DNA of 64,000 bases from Paenibacillus endoradicis (GTDB lineage: Bacteria > Bacillota > Bacilli > Paenibacillales > Paenibacillaceae). The stretch is from the NCBI RefSeq assembly GCF_024721975.1, contig NZ_JANQBB010000005.1:124001-188000 (forward strand), read 5' to 3'. The translations under genes and the position numbers were made by a program. Shown piece by piece: positions 52,659 through 61,932 of the stretch. Under the pieces are notes generated by a model. That model did not search any database, was not told the DNA's origin, and saw only the letters and a list, made by a program, of their open reading frames with translations. Numbering within the stretch: the stretch's first letter is position 1; every line of letters starts with the position of its first letter.

Positions 52659-54668
52659 TTATTTTGTTTTAAATTTTTTCATTTGCTCATTCATATTCAA
52701 AGCCATATTACGTAGTTCACTCGAGCCACTAGCTACTTCTTGCAGGGAAGCTGTTTGCTCTTCAGTAGCAGCTAAAATGCTTTCAGAGGATGCTGCAGTT
52801 TGTTGTGCCATTTGATTCATCCCGCTCATTTGTCCTGTTACTTCATCAGATGCTACAGTGAGTAGCTGTGAAGCTGCACTAATTTCTTCAAGATCACCTG
52901 TCATTTCTTGCATACTGTTATTAATTTTCAGGAAGGCGTGTTCTGCTTCTTTGATCGCTTGAACTCCACTATTTACTTCAACTTGGCCTTTCCCCATAGC
53001 AGTCATTACTTTAGTAGTGCTGTTAGTAATATGCTCCACAATCTCAATAGCTTGCTTGGCTGAGGTCTGAGACTGAGCAGCAAGTTTATGAACTTGTTGT
53101 GCTATAACAGAGAAACCACGACCTTCATCACCTGCTCTTGCCGCTTCGATCGAAGCATTTAATGCTAGTAGATTGGTTTCATTAGCTATACTTGAGATGA
53201 CGTCAACGAAGCTGCGCACTTCTTCGGTTTGCTTAGCTAGTTGCTCAAGAAGTTCAGAAGATTGTGCAACGGAATGATAGATGTTATCCATCTGGGTCAT
53301 TGCACCATTCATCATCTTAGTGCCATTAGCAGCAAGTTTATTAGATACTGACGCTGCTTCAAATACATGATTGGCTGATAACGTAATCCGATGTAGTCCA
53401 GCATTCGTTTCATTCATAGAGGTACTTGTCAGTTGACTAGCTTTTGCACTAGCTTGAGCATTGCCAGCTATATCCTCCATTGTACTAGCGATATGATCAG
53501 TTGCTTCAGCTACTTGTGTACTGCTTGAATACATATCATCAGATGATACAACAACTTGATCTGAGATCGCTCGAAGTTGATCAATCATCTGCTTCAGTTG
53601 TGTGCGCATATCTTCGAAAGAACGACCTAGGCTACCTAACTCGTCTTTTCTTAATAGTAATTTCTCATCGACAGGTATGGTGAAGTCACCTTTTGCTAAC
53701 TGCAGTCCGTTCCACTCCACACGTTTAATTGCTTTTGCAAGTGAGCGACTGAATGGGTATGCGACAATGATTCCGATAAAGATAAATACATAGCTAAGTA
53801 TTGCAGAATATTTCAATATATTGTTAAGCCCATCGGTTATTTCGGAAGCTAAAGCACCAGTAATCATTACCCAATTTGTTCCGGGAATCGTTGTGAATGC
53901 TATCATCTTTTTGCCATCAGCATCTTTAAATTTCTTAGTTCCACTGTGTTCAGTAATGACATCTTTTAATAGCTTAGCGTACTCGTCGTATGTTGCATCC
54001 GTTTTTGCTAATGTAATATAGTTAGTCTCTTGTAGCACTAAATCTTTGTTTTGATGTGCAAGAATTTTACCACTGTCACTCACAATATAAGTGAACCCTG
54101 TCTCGCCCACACGAATATCTTCAACGATATCACTTAAGTAATATCCATCGATTCGCGCTAATAGCAATTGTTGAATTTGATCTTGCTTTATGACAGGCAC
54201 TGCGATTAATAAAGCAGGGGCATTTGTTTTACGACTAATAATGACTTCTGAAATCATCGATTTCCCCTTTAATGCTTCTTGAACATAGGAACGATCGCTA
54301 AGATCTATTGTTTCACCGTCGGTATAATGTGCTTGACCTTTAAGATCGACTATAGCAATTCCTTCATAGTTCAGACGTTCTGCTTCAGTATTTAGTACGG
54401 GCAGCTGTTCATCCCAGTTATTGCTTTGAATTCCTGGTTGATTAGCCAATGCTTCTAGCTCACTTACTTTACGTGCGAGTCTTTCTTGTATAATGACGGA
54501 ACTATCTGTTGCTTTACTCATTAGTGATTTTTCATACTCATTCGAAAGTTCCTTTTCTGACACGAAAAAGCTAACCGCATTTAACGAGAAGGAGATTAAT
54601 ACCGTAAGAAATATTACTAAAGTCATAATTTTTTTGAAAATAGTGTTTAATTTAAAAAAGTTCTTCAT
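52659..54668 (-). CDS. Methyl-accepting chemotaxis protein with dCache sensor
   Basis: A chemoreceptor of 669 residues. Two membrane helices (IMTLVIFLTVLISFSLNAVSFF and ILSYVFIFIGIIVAYPF) bracket an extracellular dCache domain (IAIVDLKGQAHYTDGETIDL, FTYIVSDSGKILAHQ). A HAMP region and a signalling domain with the tip ETNLLALNASIEAARAGDEG follow. The start is ATG 54668 behind GAGAGG; the longer frame to 54737 lacks a ribosome site. The ligand may be an amino or organic acid, not decidable here. Confidence 0.92.
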   Translation of the reverse strand: MKNFFKLNTIFKKIMTLVIFLTVLISFSLNAVSFFVSEKELSNEYEKSLMSKATDSSVIIQERLARKVSELEALANQPGIQSNNWDEQLPVLNTEAERLNYEGIAIVDLKGQAHYTDGETIDLSDRSYVQEALKGKSMISEVIISRKTNAPALLIAVPVIKQDQIQQLLLARIDGYYLSDIVEDIRVGETGFTYIVSDSGKILAHQNKDLVLQETNYITLAKTDATYDEYAKLLKDVITEHSGTKKFKDADGKKMIAFTTIPGTNWVMITGALASEITDGLNNILKYSAILSYVFIFIGIIVAYPFSRSLAKAIKRVEWNGLQLAKGDFTIPVDEKLLLRKDELGSLGRSFEDMRTQLKQMIDQLRAISDQVVVSSDDMYSSSTQVAEATDHIASTMEDIAGNAQASAKASQLTSTSMNETNAGLHRITLSANHVFEAASVSNKLAANGTKMMNGAMTQMDNIYHSVAQSSELLEQLAKQTEEVRSFVDVISSIANETNLLALNASIEAARAGDEGRGFSVIAQQVHKLAAQSQTSAKQAIEIVEHITNSTTKVMTAMGKGQVEVNSGVQAIKEAEHAFLKINNSMQEMTGDLEEISAASQLLTVASDEVTGQMSGMNQMAQQTAASSESILAATEEQTASLQEVASGSSELRNMALNMNEQMKKFKTK

Positions 54669-54770
54669 TACACTCAACCTCTCGTTGTAGTTAACCTGTA
54701 TGTATTTGTAAATATTATCTATCTTAATCCAGTTCACAAATGCTATATATGATAAAAATCACACAAAAAA

Positions 54771-54795
54771 GGAGTGTATGAAATTCATACACTCC
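54771..54795 (-). terminator. Terminator of the J-like protein gene
   Basis: GGAGTGTATG/CATACACTCC with a 5-nt loop, followed on the minus strand by TTTTTT. Confidence 0.9.
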
Positions 54796-54803
54796 TGTAT
54801 TAA

Positions 54804-55721
54804 TTATGAAAGAGGCAATGTTTTTGCATAAGTTTCAATAAATTGCAATGCTTTCTCTGGATGTGGAGCATCTACGCGAATGCCCACAATTAATTTAGGA
54901 TATGCAATTGGCAAATTTTTACCAAGTGCACTTTCCGTTAGATCTATCGCATAGACATGCTCTTCGATAATATTACCATCATCATCTGTTATTGCTCCAG
55001 TAACGGCATACTTACTATCTAATACATCGCTTAGCGATGCCACATCTTCAAGTGGGGTTAGTACACCTTGCGGTGTAATATAATTGAACATTGGTTCATC
55101 TAAAATGTAGAGATCAGGTGACTCTGTCATAAGTAGGACGAAAGCCTTTTGTATATAAGCATATTGCATAGCCTGATCTTCTGGAACATAGATGATATCC
55201 GAGACTACCCTTTGAAAATCTGGGAAATCACTTAGGAGTTTAGCATTAGTTGTCTCGAAGGTATCATCTTTACTTGTATCGAAATAGTTACCTAAAAATG
55301 ACATTTGAACATCAATGGGAGGTAAGCTTGCTAGGTATCTTTTCTCTTCTTGACGATCCATGAAAGCGACAACACCGTATATTAGGGCAATAACAAGACC
55401 AATGGCAACATAAGTGTGTATTTTATAATAGCGCCAGAAATGATCGAATTTTTTAGCTTGTCCAGCCATTTTCTTGTACTTACCATATTCTTGCTCTTCG
55501 AAAGCATCGGTATATTTCTTTGTTTCGTAATCTAGTATAGCTCGATAGGCTTCTGTTATTTTGTGGAAATCAAAATCAGGATCAATACTTTGCTCTTCTA
55601 CAGTTAGTTTCGAACGAGAACGATCTTTACGTAATAGGGTAGAGTATTTCTTTTCTACCAGATCTTTCTCCGCGAATGGCTCAAGACCTAATCGCTCATA
55701 GGCCTGTTTAATGTCTTCCAT
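54804..55721 (-). CDS. Membrane protein with degenerate J-domain
   Basis: A 305-residue protein. Residues 1-70 resemble a DnaJ domain (IKQAYERLGLEPFAEKDLVEKKYSTLL ... ITEAYRAIL in parts), but the HPD tripeptide needed to stimulate DnaK is missing (RKDRSRSK in that place). A transmembrane helix (TYVAIGLVIALIYGVVAFM) follows. The extracytoplasmic C-terminal domain contains SPDLYILDEPMFNYI. Function unknown; probably a scaffold rather than a co-chaperone. ATG 55721 follows AGGGGTG. Confidence 0.75.
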   Translation of the reverse strand: MEDIKQAYERLGLEPFAEKDLVEKKYSTLLRKDRSRSKLTVEEQSIDPDFDFHKITEAYRAILDYETKKYTDAFEEQEYGKYKKMAGQAKKFDHFWRYYKIHTYVAIGLVIALIYGVVAFMDRQEEKRYLASLPPIDVQMSFLGNYFDTSKDDTFETTNAKLLSDFPDFQRVVSDIIYVPEDQAMQYAYIQKAFVLLMTESPDLYILDEPMFNYITPQGVLTPLEDVASLSDVLDSKYAVTGAITDDDGNIIEEHVYAIDLTESALGKNLPIAYPKLIVGIRVDAPHPEKALQFIETYAKTLPLS

Positions 55722-55990
55722 TGTGTCACCCCTAATAGTAATTGCTCCATTAATTATTAATGATATCTCATCTAGTATACGTTATTTTGTAGCAGGAGTA
55801 CATTTTTCCAACTATTTTTCACTACTAAATGTACAAAATGATGTCGAAACTTGAAAACGCTATTATCTATTACGATAGTAATATGATATCGGTTGCACAG
55901 GATCGCTTTTTAAAAGTACAAATAAGTTCAAAAGGTATTGAATGAATAGGTTATAATACAAATATGAAATGACAGTAGAGGATGGTACAG

Positions 55991-56557
55991 ATGTTTGACC
56001 CAACGATATTTGAAAATTTGAAAATAGCTTTTGAGAATCAATTGTATGACTTAGATAATTTGGATGGCGTTATATCTATTATAGATCGGAAAGATAATCT
56101 TGATCTTGCCGTTATGTCACGTACATGGACGCTTACTTTCGTGCTTGCTCAAGTGGAGTTAAAGCAAGTTCCACTATCAGCCGAAATTGTATTGTCAAGC
56201 TCTGTACAAGATTTGGCTGGTGAAATATTAGAACACGAAACAGCACATCCAGCATGTAGTTTGATGCTGAGATTTCATTGTCTTATAGATAATCCGTTTG
56301 AACAATGTAAGAAAATTGAAAGAGCGATTAGCGAAATATGGGAACGAAATATGTTGCCACGTCAATCATTAAGCGCGATGTATGACACAGAATTACATCC
56401 TGTTCATGGTTCACCACTATGGTTACCAATCATCTATCGCAATACGATTGAACTTCCTTTCAATCGTCGGATTAATGAGGATCAAATGGATGATATTGAT
56501 CAGTTGATTGAATATACAATTAATACACTTGAAGCTATAGGAGATGCTGTGCTATAG
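55991..56557 (+). CDS. Conserved hypothetical protein
   Basis: A soluble protein of 188 residues that I do not recognise. It has a mixed alpha/beta sequence, no signal peptide or membrane helix, and blocks such as WTLTFVLAQVELKQVPLSAEIV and GSPLWLPIIYRNTIELPFN. Start ATG 55991 lies 9 nt after GAGG; ATG 55982 is an alternative. It lies just upstream of the preQ1 riboswitch, in the same direction. Confidence 0.6.
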   Translation: MFDPTIFENLKIAFENQLYDLDNLDGVISIIDRKDNLDLAVMSRTWTLTFVLAQVELKQVPLSAEIVLSSSVQDLAGEILEHETAHPACSLMLRFHCLIDNPFEQCKKIERAISEIWERNMLPRQSLSAMYDTELHPVHGSPLWLPIIYRNTIELPFNRRINEDQMDDIDQLIEYTINTLEAIGDAVL

Positions 56558-56598
56558 TAGCAGTTGACAATTGAACAGGAAAATCTGGTGTATGGCCA

Positions 56599-56634
56599 GG
56601 AGAGGTTCGCGAACTCCCTCTATAAAAAACTAGA
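56599..56634 (+). promoter_or_regulatory. preQ1-I riboswitch aptamer
   Basis: AGAGG (56601) and CCTCT (56617) form stem P1, the loop carries TTCGCGAACTC, and the A-rich tail ATAAAAAACTA follows, as in class-I preQ1 aptamers. It leads the queCDEF genes, the usual target. preQ1 binding should lower their expression. Confidence 0.9.
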
Positions 56635-56686
56635 CGAAACGATTGCTATTATCTGTAAAAGATAATGAGCGTCGTCGTTTTGTGTT

Positions 56687-56726
56687 CGGCGTGTATTGCC
56701 CATTAAGGGTAATGCTCGCCTTTTTT
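56687..56726 (+). terminator. Terminator, expression platform of the preQ1 leader
   Basis: GGCGTGTATTGCCC and GGGTAATGCTCGCC form a stem around ATTAA, followed by TTTTTT. It lies 53 nt after the aptamer; a further hairpin with ATTATC/GATAAT is between them. Confidence 0.75.
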
Positions 56727-56776
56727 ATTTGCTATGAGAGTTGAACAGCTCGGGCTGTACTAAATATTTTTCTTTC

Positions 56777-57010
56777 GATGTAACTTTTCGTTGAGAGGTA
56801 ATTCAAAATGATCGCTACTGATCACGAAGGAAGGCTCTGAAGTGGATTCGATGGCGAATATGCCATTCATCGGTCATTCCGATACTCATGTACAAATGAC
56901 GTACACTGCGCTTCACGTATCCCTAGCTTTATACCGTCTTCTTGATGCTGAGTCGCAATTATTTTGAATGTTCGAAGAAGTTCAATCAAGATTTTAGAGA
57001 AGTTTTAGCT
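56777..57010 (+). repeat. Family-1 repeat between the riboswitch and queC
   Basis: GAGAGGTAATTCAAAATGATC at ~56790 starts the unit. It contains CGAATATGCCATTCATCGG, the hairpin CATGTACAAATGACGTACAC-like core and TCTTCTTGATGCTGAG. A half copy of family 2 (CGATGTAACTTTTCGTT, 56777) precedes it. The stretch holds no ORF. Confidence 0.75.
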
Positions 57011-57017
57011 TATGCTT

Positions 57018-57076
57018 TCGATGTAACTTTTCATAAGTGAGAAGTATATCGAGAAGTAATGAAAAGTTTTAGGAGG
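57018..57076 (+). repeat. Family-2 hairpin repeat ending at the queC ribosome site
   Basis: AACTTTTCAT (57024) pairs with ATGAAAAGTT (57058), and the copy ends TTAGGAGG, the queC Shine-Dalgarno sequence. Confidence 0.75.
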
Positions 57077-57082
57077 TTTAAA

Positions 57083-57760
57083 ATGTTACATGAAGAGAAA
57101 GCTGTTGTTGTATTTAGTGGTGGTCAAGATAGTACAACATGTTTGTTCTGGGCGCTAGAACGCTTTGCAGAGGTTGAAGTGATTACATTTAACTACGGTC
57201 AACGTCATATGTTGGAGCTTGAATGTGCGGCCTCCATTGCTAAGGAACTTGGGGTTAAGCAGCATGTGTTAGATATGGGGCTATTGAATCAACTTGCACC
57301 TAATGCTTTAACTCGATCAGATATTGATATTGAAGTGAAGGATGGCGAGTTGCCAACTACTTTTGTCGATGGTCGTAACTTGTTATTTCTTTCTTTTGCA
57401 TCAATTGTGGCAAAAGGGATTGGAGCCAAACATATTGTAACGGGTGTATGTGAAACGGATTTCAGTGGCTACCCAGATTGTCGAGATATATTTGTGAAAT
57501 CGTTGAATGTGACATTGAACCTCTCTATGGATTATCAATTCGTTATTGATACGCCATTAATGTGGTTGGACAAAGCGCAAACTTGGGAGATGGCTGATCA
57601 ACTTGGCGCCTTTGAGTTTGTACGTGAACGTACGTTAACATGCTATAACGGTATTCCAGCAGATGGTTGCGGCGAATGTCCGGCATGTGAACTTCGTCGT
57701 AGAGGGCTTCAACAATATCTTGAAAGACGACAATTGACTGAGGCTGGAGGTGCACAGTAA
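57083..57760 (+). CDS. queC: 7-cyano-7-deazaguanine synthase QueC
   Basis: ATP-dependent conversion of carboxy-deazaguanine to preQ0 in queuosine synthesis. The PP-loop [15 protein letters not shown] and the zinc site [19 protein letters not shown] are intact; 225 residues. ATG 57083 follows AGGAGG. First of queCDE, overlapping queD by one base. Confidence 0.96.
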   Translation: MLHEEKAVVVFSGGQDSTTCLFWALERFAEVEVITFNYGQRHMLELECAASIAKELGVKQHVLDMGLLNQLAPNALTRSDIDIEVKDGELPTTFVDGRNLLFLSFASIVAKGIGAKHIVTGVCETDFSGYPDCRDIFVKSLNVTLNLSMDYQFVIDTPLMWLDKAQTWEMADQLGAFEFVRERTLTCYNGIPADGCGECPACELRRRGLQQYLERRQLTEAGGAQ

Positions 57761-58224
57761 TGCTACAGCAAATCTATCCTCAAGTAGAGCATCCTTTTGA
57801 ATATGAACTTAATAAAGATTTTCAATTCGCTGCAGCCCACTATGTACCGTCACCGAAAGCTGGGAAATGTCAGCAGATGCATGGTCATACGTACTTTGTT
57901 AATGTTACAGTTGCTGGTGATCAATTAGATGATACAGGTTTTCTTGTCAATTTTGCTTTCATTAAAGAGCTTATTCATGATCGGTTTGATCATACATTAC
58001 TGAATGACCATCATAATGATTTTAACAATAATGAGCCTAATTATTTTCCTACGACGGAAGTCGTTGCTCGTACAATTTATGAGCTCGTCAGTGATTTTTT
58101 GGCTACAACGGATAATAAACCTACATGTGTGCAAGTATTTTTACGCGAAACACCTACAAGTTACTGTATATACCGCCCTCGTAAGTTATTGCGCCAGTTG
58201 AATGCAGTAGGAGGAGAGCGATGA
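57760..58224 (+). CDS. queD: 6-carboxytetrahydropterin synthase QueD
   Basis: Makes 6-carboxytetrahydropterin from dihydroneopterin triphosphate. Zinc-binding His residues are in FAAAHYV and MHGHTY, and the catalytic Cys in AGKCQQ. Length 154. It shares an A with the queC stop (TAATG) and its own stop overlaps the queE ATG. Confidence 0.95.
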   Translation: MLQQIYPQVEHPFEYELNKDFQFAAAHYVPSPKAGKCQQMHGHTYFVNVTVAGDQLDDTGFLVNFAFIKELIHDRFDHTLLNDHHNDFNNNEPNYFPTTEVVARTIYELVSDFLATTDNKPTCVQVFLRETPTSYCIYRPRKLLRQLNAVGGER

Positions 58225-58952
58225 GTGCTGAACGTGCCATTCCTGTGCTTGAAGTATTCGGACCTACTGTACAGGGAGAAGGAATGGTCGTAGGACGTAA
58301 AACAATGTTTGTGCGAACTGCTGGTTGTGATTATCGTTGTGTGTGGTGCGATTCTGCTTTTACATGGGATGGATCAGCAAAAGATGAGATCCAACTCCGA
58401 TCTGCTACACAAATTATTGCCTCATTAGATGAACTTGCTGGTGATGCATACGACCATGTTACTATTTCTGGAGGAAATCCTGCGCTATTGCCACAGTTGG
58501 ATCGTTTTATAGATGCACTTCATGAACGAGGGAAGAAAGTTGCTCTAGAGACACAAGGTAGTCGTTGGCAAGATTGGTTTACTAATATTGATGATATGAC
58601 GATTTCCCCTAAGCCACCTAGCTCCGGCATGGATACGAATTGGGATAAGCTAGATGAGATTGTTAGTAAACTGGTGGAACATGGATCGCATTTTTGCTTA
58701 AAAGTCGTTGTGTTCGATGAGGCTGATCTTGCTTATGCTAAAGTTGTTCATAAGCGCTATGCTGGCGTTAGTTTCTACGTGCAAGCTGGTAACGGAAATT
58801 TGACGGAGCAAGAGCCAGCACGTATGCTTCCTTATTTGCTAGAGCGATATGAATGGTTAATTGATTTAACGATGACTGATAGCGAGTTGAACGCGGTATA
58901 TGTGCTGCCGCAGCTTCATACATGGGTATGGGGCAACAAAAAAGGCGTTTAG
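58221..58952 (+). CDS. queE: 7-carboxy-7-deazaguanine synthase QueE
   Basis: A radical SAM enzyme of 243 residues. The [4Fe-4S] site is the CX3CX2C motif in CDYRCVWCDS. The substrate-recognition N-terminus reads VFGPTVQGEGMVVGRKTMFV, and GGNPAL is part of the SAM site. ATG 58221 overlaps the queD stop. A family-1 repeat begins directly at its TAG stop. Confidence 0.96.
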   Translation: MSAERAIPVLEVFGPTVQGEGMVVGRKTMFVRTAGCDYRCVWCDSAFTWDGSAKDEIQLRSATQIIASLDELAGDAYDHVTISGGNPALLPQLDRFIDALHERGKKVALETQGSRWQDWFTNIDDMTISPKPPSSGMDTNWDKLDEIVSKLVEHGSHFCLKVVVFDEADLAYAKVVHKRYAGVSFYVQAGNGNLTEQEPARMLPYLLERYEWLIDLTMTDSELNAVYVLPQLHTWVWGNKKGV

Positions 58953-59020
58953 AGGTAGTTCAAAAAGCAGACTTTGATAACGATGAGTATGCTGACGTAG
59001 CGTATTCAGCGTAGAAGATG
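58950..59020 (+). repeat. Family-1 fragment between queE and queF
   Basis: TAGAGGTAGTTCAAAAAGC starts on the queE stop codon. ACTTTGATAACGATGAG and TATGCTGACGTAGCG follow, then the copy ends. It separates queF from queCDE. Confidence 0.8.
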
Positions 59021-59065
59021 AAGAGAATTTATGCATATATAACATTATAAAGGTAGGGGTTATAG

Positions 59066-59563
59066 ATGGAAGGAAGAAACAAAGAAGAGCTTGATCGTAT
59101 TACATTGCTTGGTAATCAAGGTACGAAATATCCGTTTAATTACGCACCTGAAGTACTTGAATCATTCGATAATAAGCATCCCAATCGTGACTACTTTGTT
59201 AAATTTAATTGTCCTGAATTTACAAGTCTTTGTCCAATTACTGGTCAGCCAGACTTTGCAACGATCTACATCTCTTACATTCCAGATGTGAAGATGGTAG
59301 AGAGTAAATCATTGAAGCTATACTTATTTAGCTTCCGTAATCATGGTGATTTTCATGAAGATTGCATGAACATCATTATGAATGATCTTATTAAATTAAT
59401 GGAGCCTCGTTATATTGAAGTGTGGGGGAAATTTACACCACGCGGTGGTATTTCGATCGATCCGTATACAAACTGGGGTCGTCCTGGTACGAAATATGAA
59501 CAAATAGCCGACTATCGTCTCATGAATCATGATCTTTACCCAGAGAAAGTCGATAACCGTTAA
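59066..59563 (+). CDS. queF: NADPH-dependent preQ0 reductase QueF
   Basis: Reduces the nitrile of preQ0 to the aminomethyl of preQ1; 165 residues, unimodular type. The active-site Cys is in [13 protein letters not shown], Glu and His lie in [25 protein letters not shown] 59066 after AGGTAGGGG. The nucleoside is then inserted by Tgt outside this window. Confidence 0.96.
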   Translation: MEGRNKEELDRITLLGNQGTKYPFNYAPEVLESFDNKHPNRDYFVKFNCPEFTSLCPITGQPDFATIYISYIPDVKMVESKSLKLYLFSFRNHGDFHEDCMNIIMNDLIKLMEPRYIEVWGKFTPRGGISIDPYTNWGRPGTKYEQIADYRLMNHDLYPEKVDNR

Positions 59564-59628
59564 GCAATAATAAAATTTTTATAACAGAGGGAATTCAAAA
59601 AGCTCACTTGTTGAACATTCATAAAAAA

Positions 59629-59690
59629 CATCTTCAAGTTATGCGATTGATAGTTTCATATCATCGTAGCTTGGAGATGTTTTTTTGTTG
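59629..59690 (+). terminator. Terminator after queF
   Basis: CATCTTCAAG (59630) pairs with CTTGGAGATG (59673) with inner GAT/ATC pairs, followed by TTTTTTT. Confidence 0.75.
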
Positions 59691-59809
59691 TACTAGAAAG
59701 TATTAATTTAATGTCCCTTGGAATGTTATAGCGAAGCCAATATTGTAAGCATAATTAGGTCAAAGCCTCTCATAAATTAACACTATAAGAAAATATGAGG
59801 AGGGCGACG

Positions 59810-60928
59810 ATGACTTCTAATGTAAAGTTAACTGCATGCATCATTGTTCAAAATGAAGAAAGTCACTTACCGTATTGTCTGGCATCTATTCAATCGATTG
59901 CTGATGAGATTATCGTTGTAGATACGGGATCAACGGATACAACGAAACAGCTTGCACAGCAATATCATGCGAAAGTATATGATTTTCAATGGAATGATAA
60001 TTTTGCAGATGCACGTAATTATGCTTTGGAGCAAGCGACTGGTGAGTGGATATTATATATCGATGCAGATGAACGTCTTGAAGATAGTGGTCATGCAGCC
60101 ATTCGCGAAGCGATAGAACAGGAAGAATTACTTTTGCTCGGATTAAAAGTCGTTAATTATTATGGACATCGTCCTGCACAATACGAACGTTCAAATTTGC
60201 TAGCTCAATATCGAATTTTCCGTCGAGCAAAAGCAACATTCATAGGGGCGATTCATGAACAGCTAAATTTCTCAGTACCACTTCAAGCGCATCAAGTGAA
60301 ATTGCTCTCATCACAATTATCGCATTATGGATACCTACAAGAACGTGTACTTGAGAAAAATAAGATGAATCGAAATGTGAATATATTACTAAAGGAAAAA
60401 GCTAGAGATAAAAACAATCCATGGACGGATTATTTCATTGCTAATGAATTGAATCAACTTGGAGAGAAAGTGAAAGCATACGAATTTGTTAACCTAGCGA
60501 TTACAGGATTTATTGCGAAGCAACAACTTCCGCCATCGCTATTATATAAGTTGAAGTACAGCATTGTGATTGATCTACAACAATTTGAAGGGATTGAACA
60601 ATCGATCGATCTTGCGATTAAAATCCATCCAGATTTTGTAGATTTGTATTATTATAAAGGGTTGATCATGAAAGAACAGGGAAGGCTAGATGAGGCGATC
60701 ATCGCATTTGATCAAGCACTTCTTATCGGTGAAAATAATTTACAACATCTAACCTTATGTGGTACAGGAAGTTTCTTATCTAAATTTGAAAAGGCGGTAT
60801 GCTTAGAACAGCAAGGCATGCAGACAAGTGCATTACTTCTTATTGAAGAGGTACTTGTGCAGTACAGTAACTATGCTCCCGCATTAGTAGCCAGAGAGAG
60901 AATTAAGGCACTATACACAACCTCCTAG
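59810..60928 (+). CDS. Family 2 glycosyltransferase with TPR-like C-terminus
   Basis: A cytoplasmic glycosyltransferase of 372 residues. The GT2 N-domain has LTACIIVQNEESHLPYCLAS, IIVVDTGSTDTT and the metal motif YIDADERLED. The C-terminus has tetratricopeptide-like helices (YYYKGLIMKEQGRLDEAIIAFDQALLI in part). This layout is shared by SunS-like peptide or protein glycosyltransferases. Start ATG 59810 is 7 nt after GGAGG. No peptide substrate gene adjoins it. Confidence 0.87.
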   Translation: MTSNVKLTACIIVQNEESHLPYCLASIQSIADEIIVVDTGSTDTTKQLAQQYHAKVYDFQWNDNFADARNYALEQATGEWILYIDADERLEDSGHAAIREAIEQEELLLLGLKVVNYYGHRPAQYERSNLLAQYRIFRRAKATFIGAIHEQLNFSVPLQAHQVKLLSSQLSHYGYLQERVLEKNKMNRNVNILLKEKARDKNNPWTDYFIANELNQLGEKVKAYEFVNLAITGFIAKQQLPPSLLYKLKYSIVIDLQQFEGIEQSIDLAIKIHPDFVDLYYYKGLIMKEQGRLDEAIIAFDQALLIGENNLQHLTLCGTGSFLSKFEKAVCLEQQGMQTSALLLIEEVLVQYSNYAPALVARERIKALYTTS

Positions 60929-61160
60929 AGTAGAAGTTCAAAACATCCACTCGTGATCACGATGAGAATGCTAACGTAGCTCAATCGGCAGCGAAGATGC
61001 CCCTCATCGAAAGCCTGCGTGTGCTCACGTACACAAAACGTACGCTGTGCTACTCGTTTCCGCTGAGGGTCATCTTCTTGGTGCTGACAAGCGAATATTT
61101 TGAACCTTTATTGAAAGTGGAAGTTCAAAAAGCGGCTTTGATAACGAAGTACTGCAGGAA
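60929..61160 (+). repeat. Family-1 repeat after the glycosyltransferase gene
   Basis: AGTAGAAGTTCAAAACATCC begins at the TAG stop. The unit has GATCACGATGAGAATGCTAACG, CGTACACAAAACGTACG and CATCTTCTTGGTGCTGACAAG. A second unit starts with GGAAGTTCAAAAAGCGGC near 61122 and stops soon after. Confidence 0.8.
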
Positions 61161-61243
61161 GCTATGCTACTCCCCCGCTTGCGAAAACTTGCTTTGCTAC
61201 ATGAAAATTTTGTATTTTTTCCTTACTTGCATAAACAAGCACC

Positions 61244-61290
61244 CATTGGATATAATGAGAACATATGTTCTTGTTATATCCAATGTTTTT
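61244..61290 (+). terminator. Long hairpin terminator
   Basis: CATTGGATATAA/TTATATCCAATG with inner AGAACA/TGTTCT arms, followed by TTTTT. It isolates the next gene from the repeat region. Confidence 0.85.
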
Positions 61291-61387
61291 ATAGGGAACG
61301 ATGAATAGTGTTCGCTTTTCGAAAATACTTTTCATTTGCGAAAGAAATGTATGGAGAAGCCAATGGGCAGTTTTAGGAGGAACTAAG

Positions 61388-61798
61388 ATGAATGTTGAGC
61401 AAGAAACAACTGAAATAAATTCGCAATTACAAGAAAAGGCGTCACATGCTCCAATTCAAGAAGAATTTGAAGCGGATGCTATAAAACAATATGTGTTGCT
61501 TGAAATGATATTACGTATTATTGATCATGATGTGAAAGCAATAGGTTTATCACAAATTAAGTTGCCTAGATTATATGAATCAATGCTACGCGCGATTCAG
61601 GATCGTGTATTATTAGATATGGCAGATCATCGCAGAATGTTTCGAAAAGGCGGTATTAAGATCTATGAAGAATTACAACAACAAGATGGATTATTAGCAA
61701 AATACGTCTGTAGAGGGTATCATCATCAGATTTTTATGCTATGGGGATTCGTGAAAGTAGAGTGTGAACGAGTCTTGAAAAAATATATGTCGGTATAA
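61388..61798 (+). CDS. Conserved hypothetical helical protein
   Basis: A 136-residue protein I cannot name. It is mostly alpha-helical and cytoplasmic. A distinctive block is DHRRMFRKGGIKIYEELQQ followed by CRGYHHQIFMLWGFVKVE. Start ATG 61388 lies 7 nt after AGGAGG. A decayed family-2 hairpin (TACTTTTCATTTGCGAAAG, from ~61326) lies in its leader. Confidence 0.65.
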   Translation: MNVEQETTEINSQLQEKASHAPIQEEFEADAIKQYVLLEMILRIIDHDVKAIGLSQIKLPRLYESMLRAIQDRVLLDMADHRRMFRKGGIKIYEELQQQDGLLAKYVCRGYHHQIFMLWGFVKVECERVLKKYMSV

Positions 61799-61932
61799 TT
61801 CGCAAAATGTTCATCACTTTGTCATAATTTCAGAAAAATTTTCATGTTTATATTAGTAATTGGTTGAGTAAATTGGGTATTGTTAGGTAATATAGGGATA
61901 GACATTATGAGTATAAAGGGGAGCACGTTGTA

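Noticed and set aside
60997..61308. 103-codon open frame downstream of the glycosyltransferase
   Set aside because: It lies within the family-1 repeat and a terminator, has no ribosome site, and related copies of the repeat carry stops in this frame.
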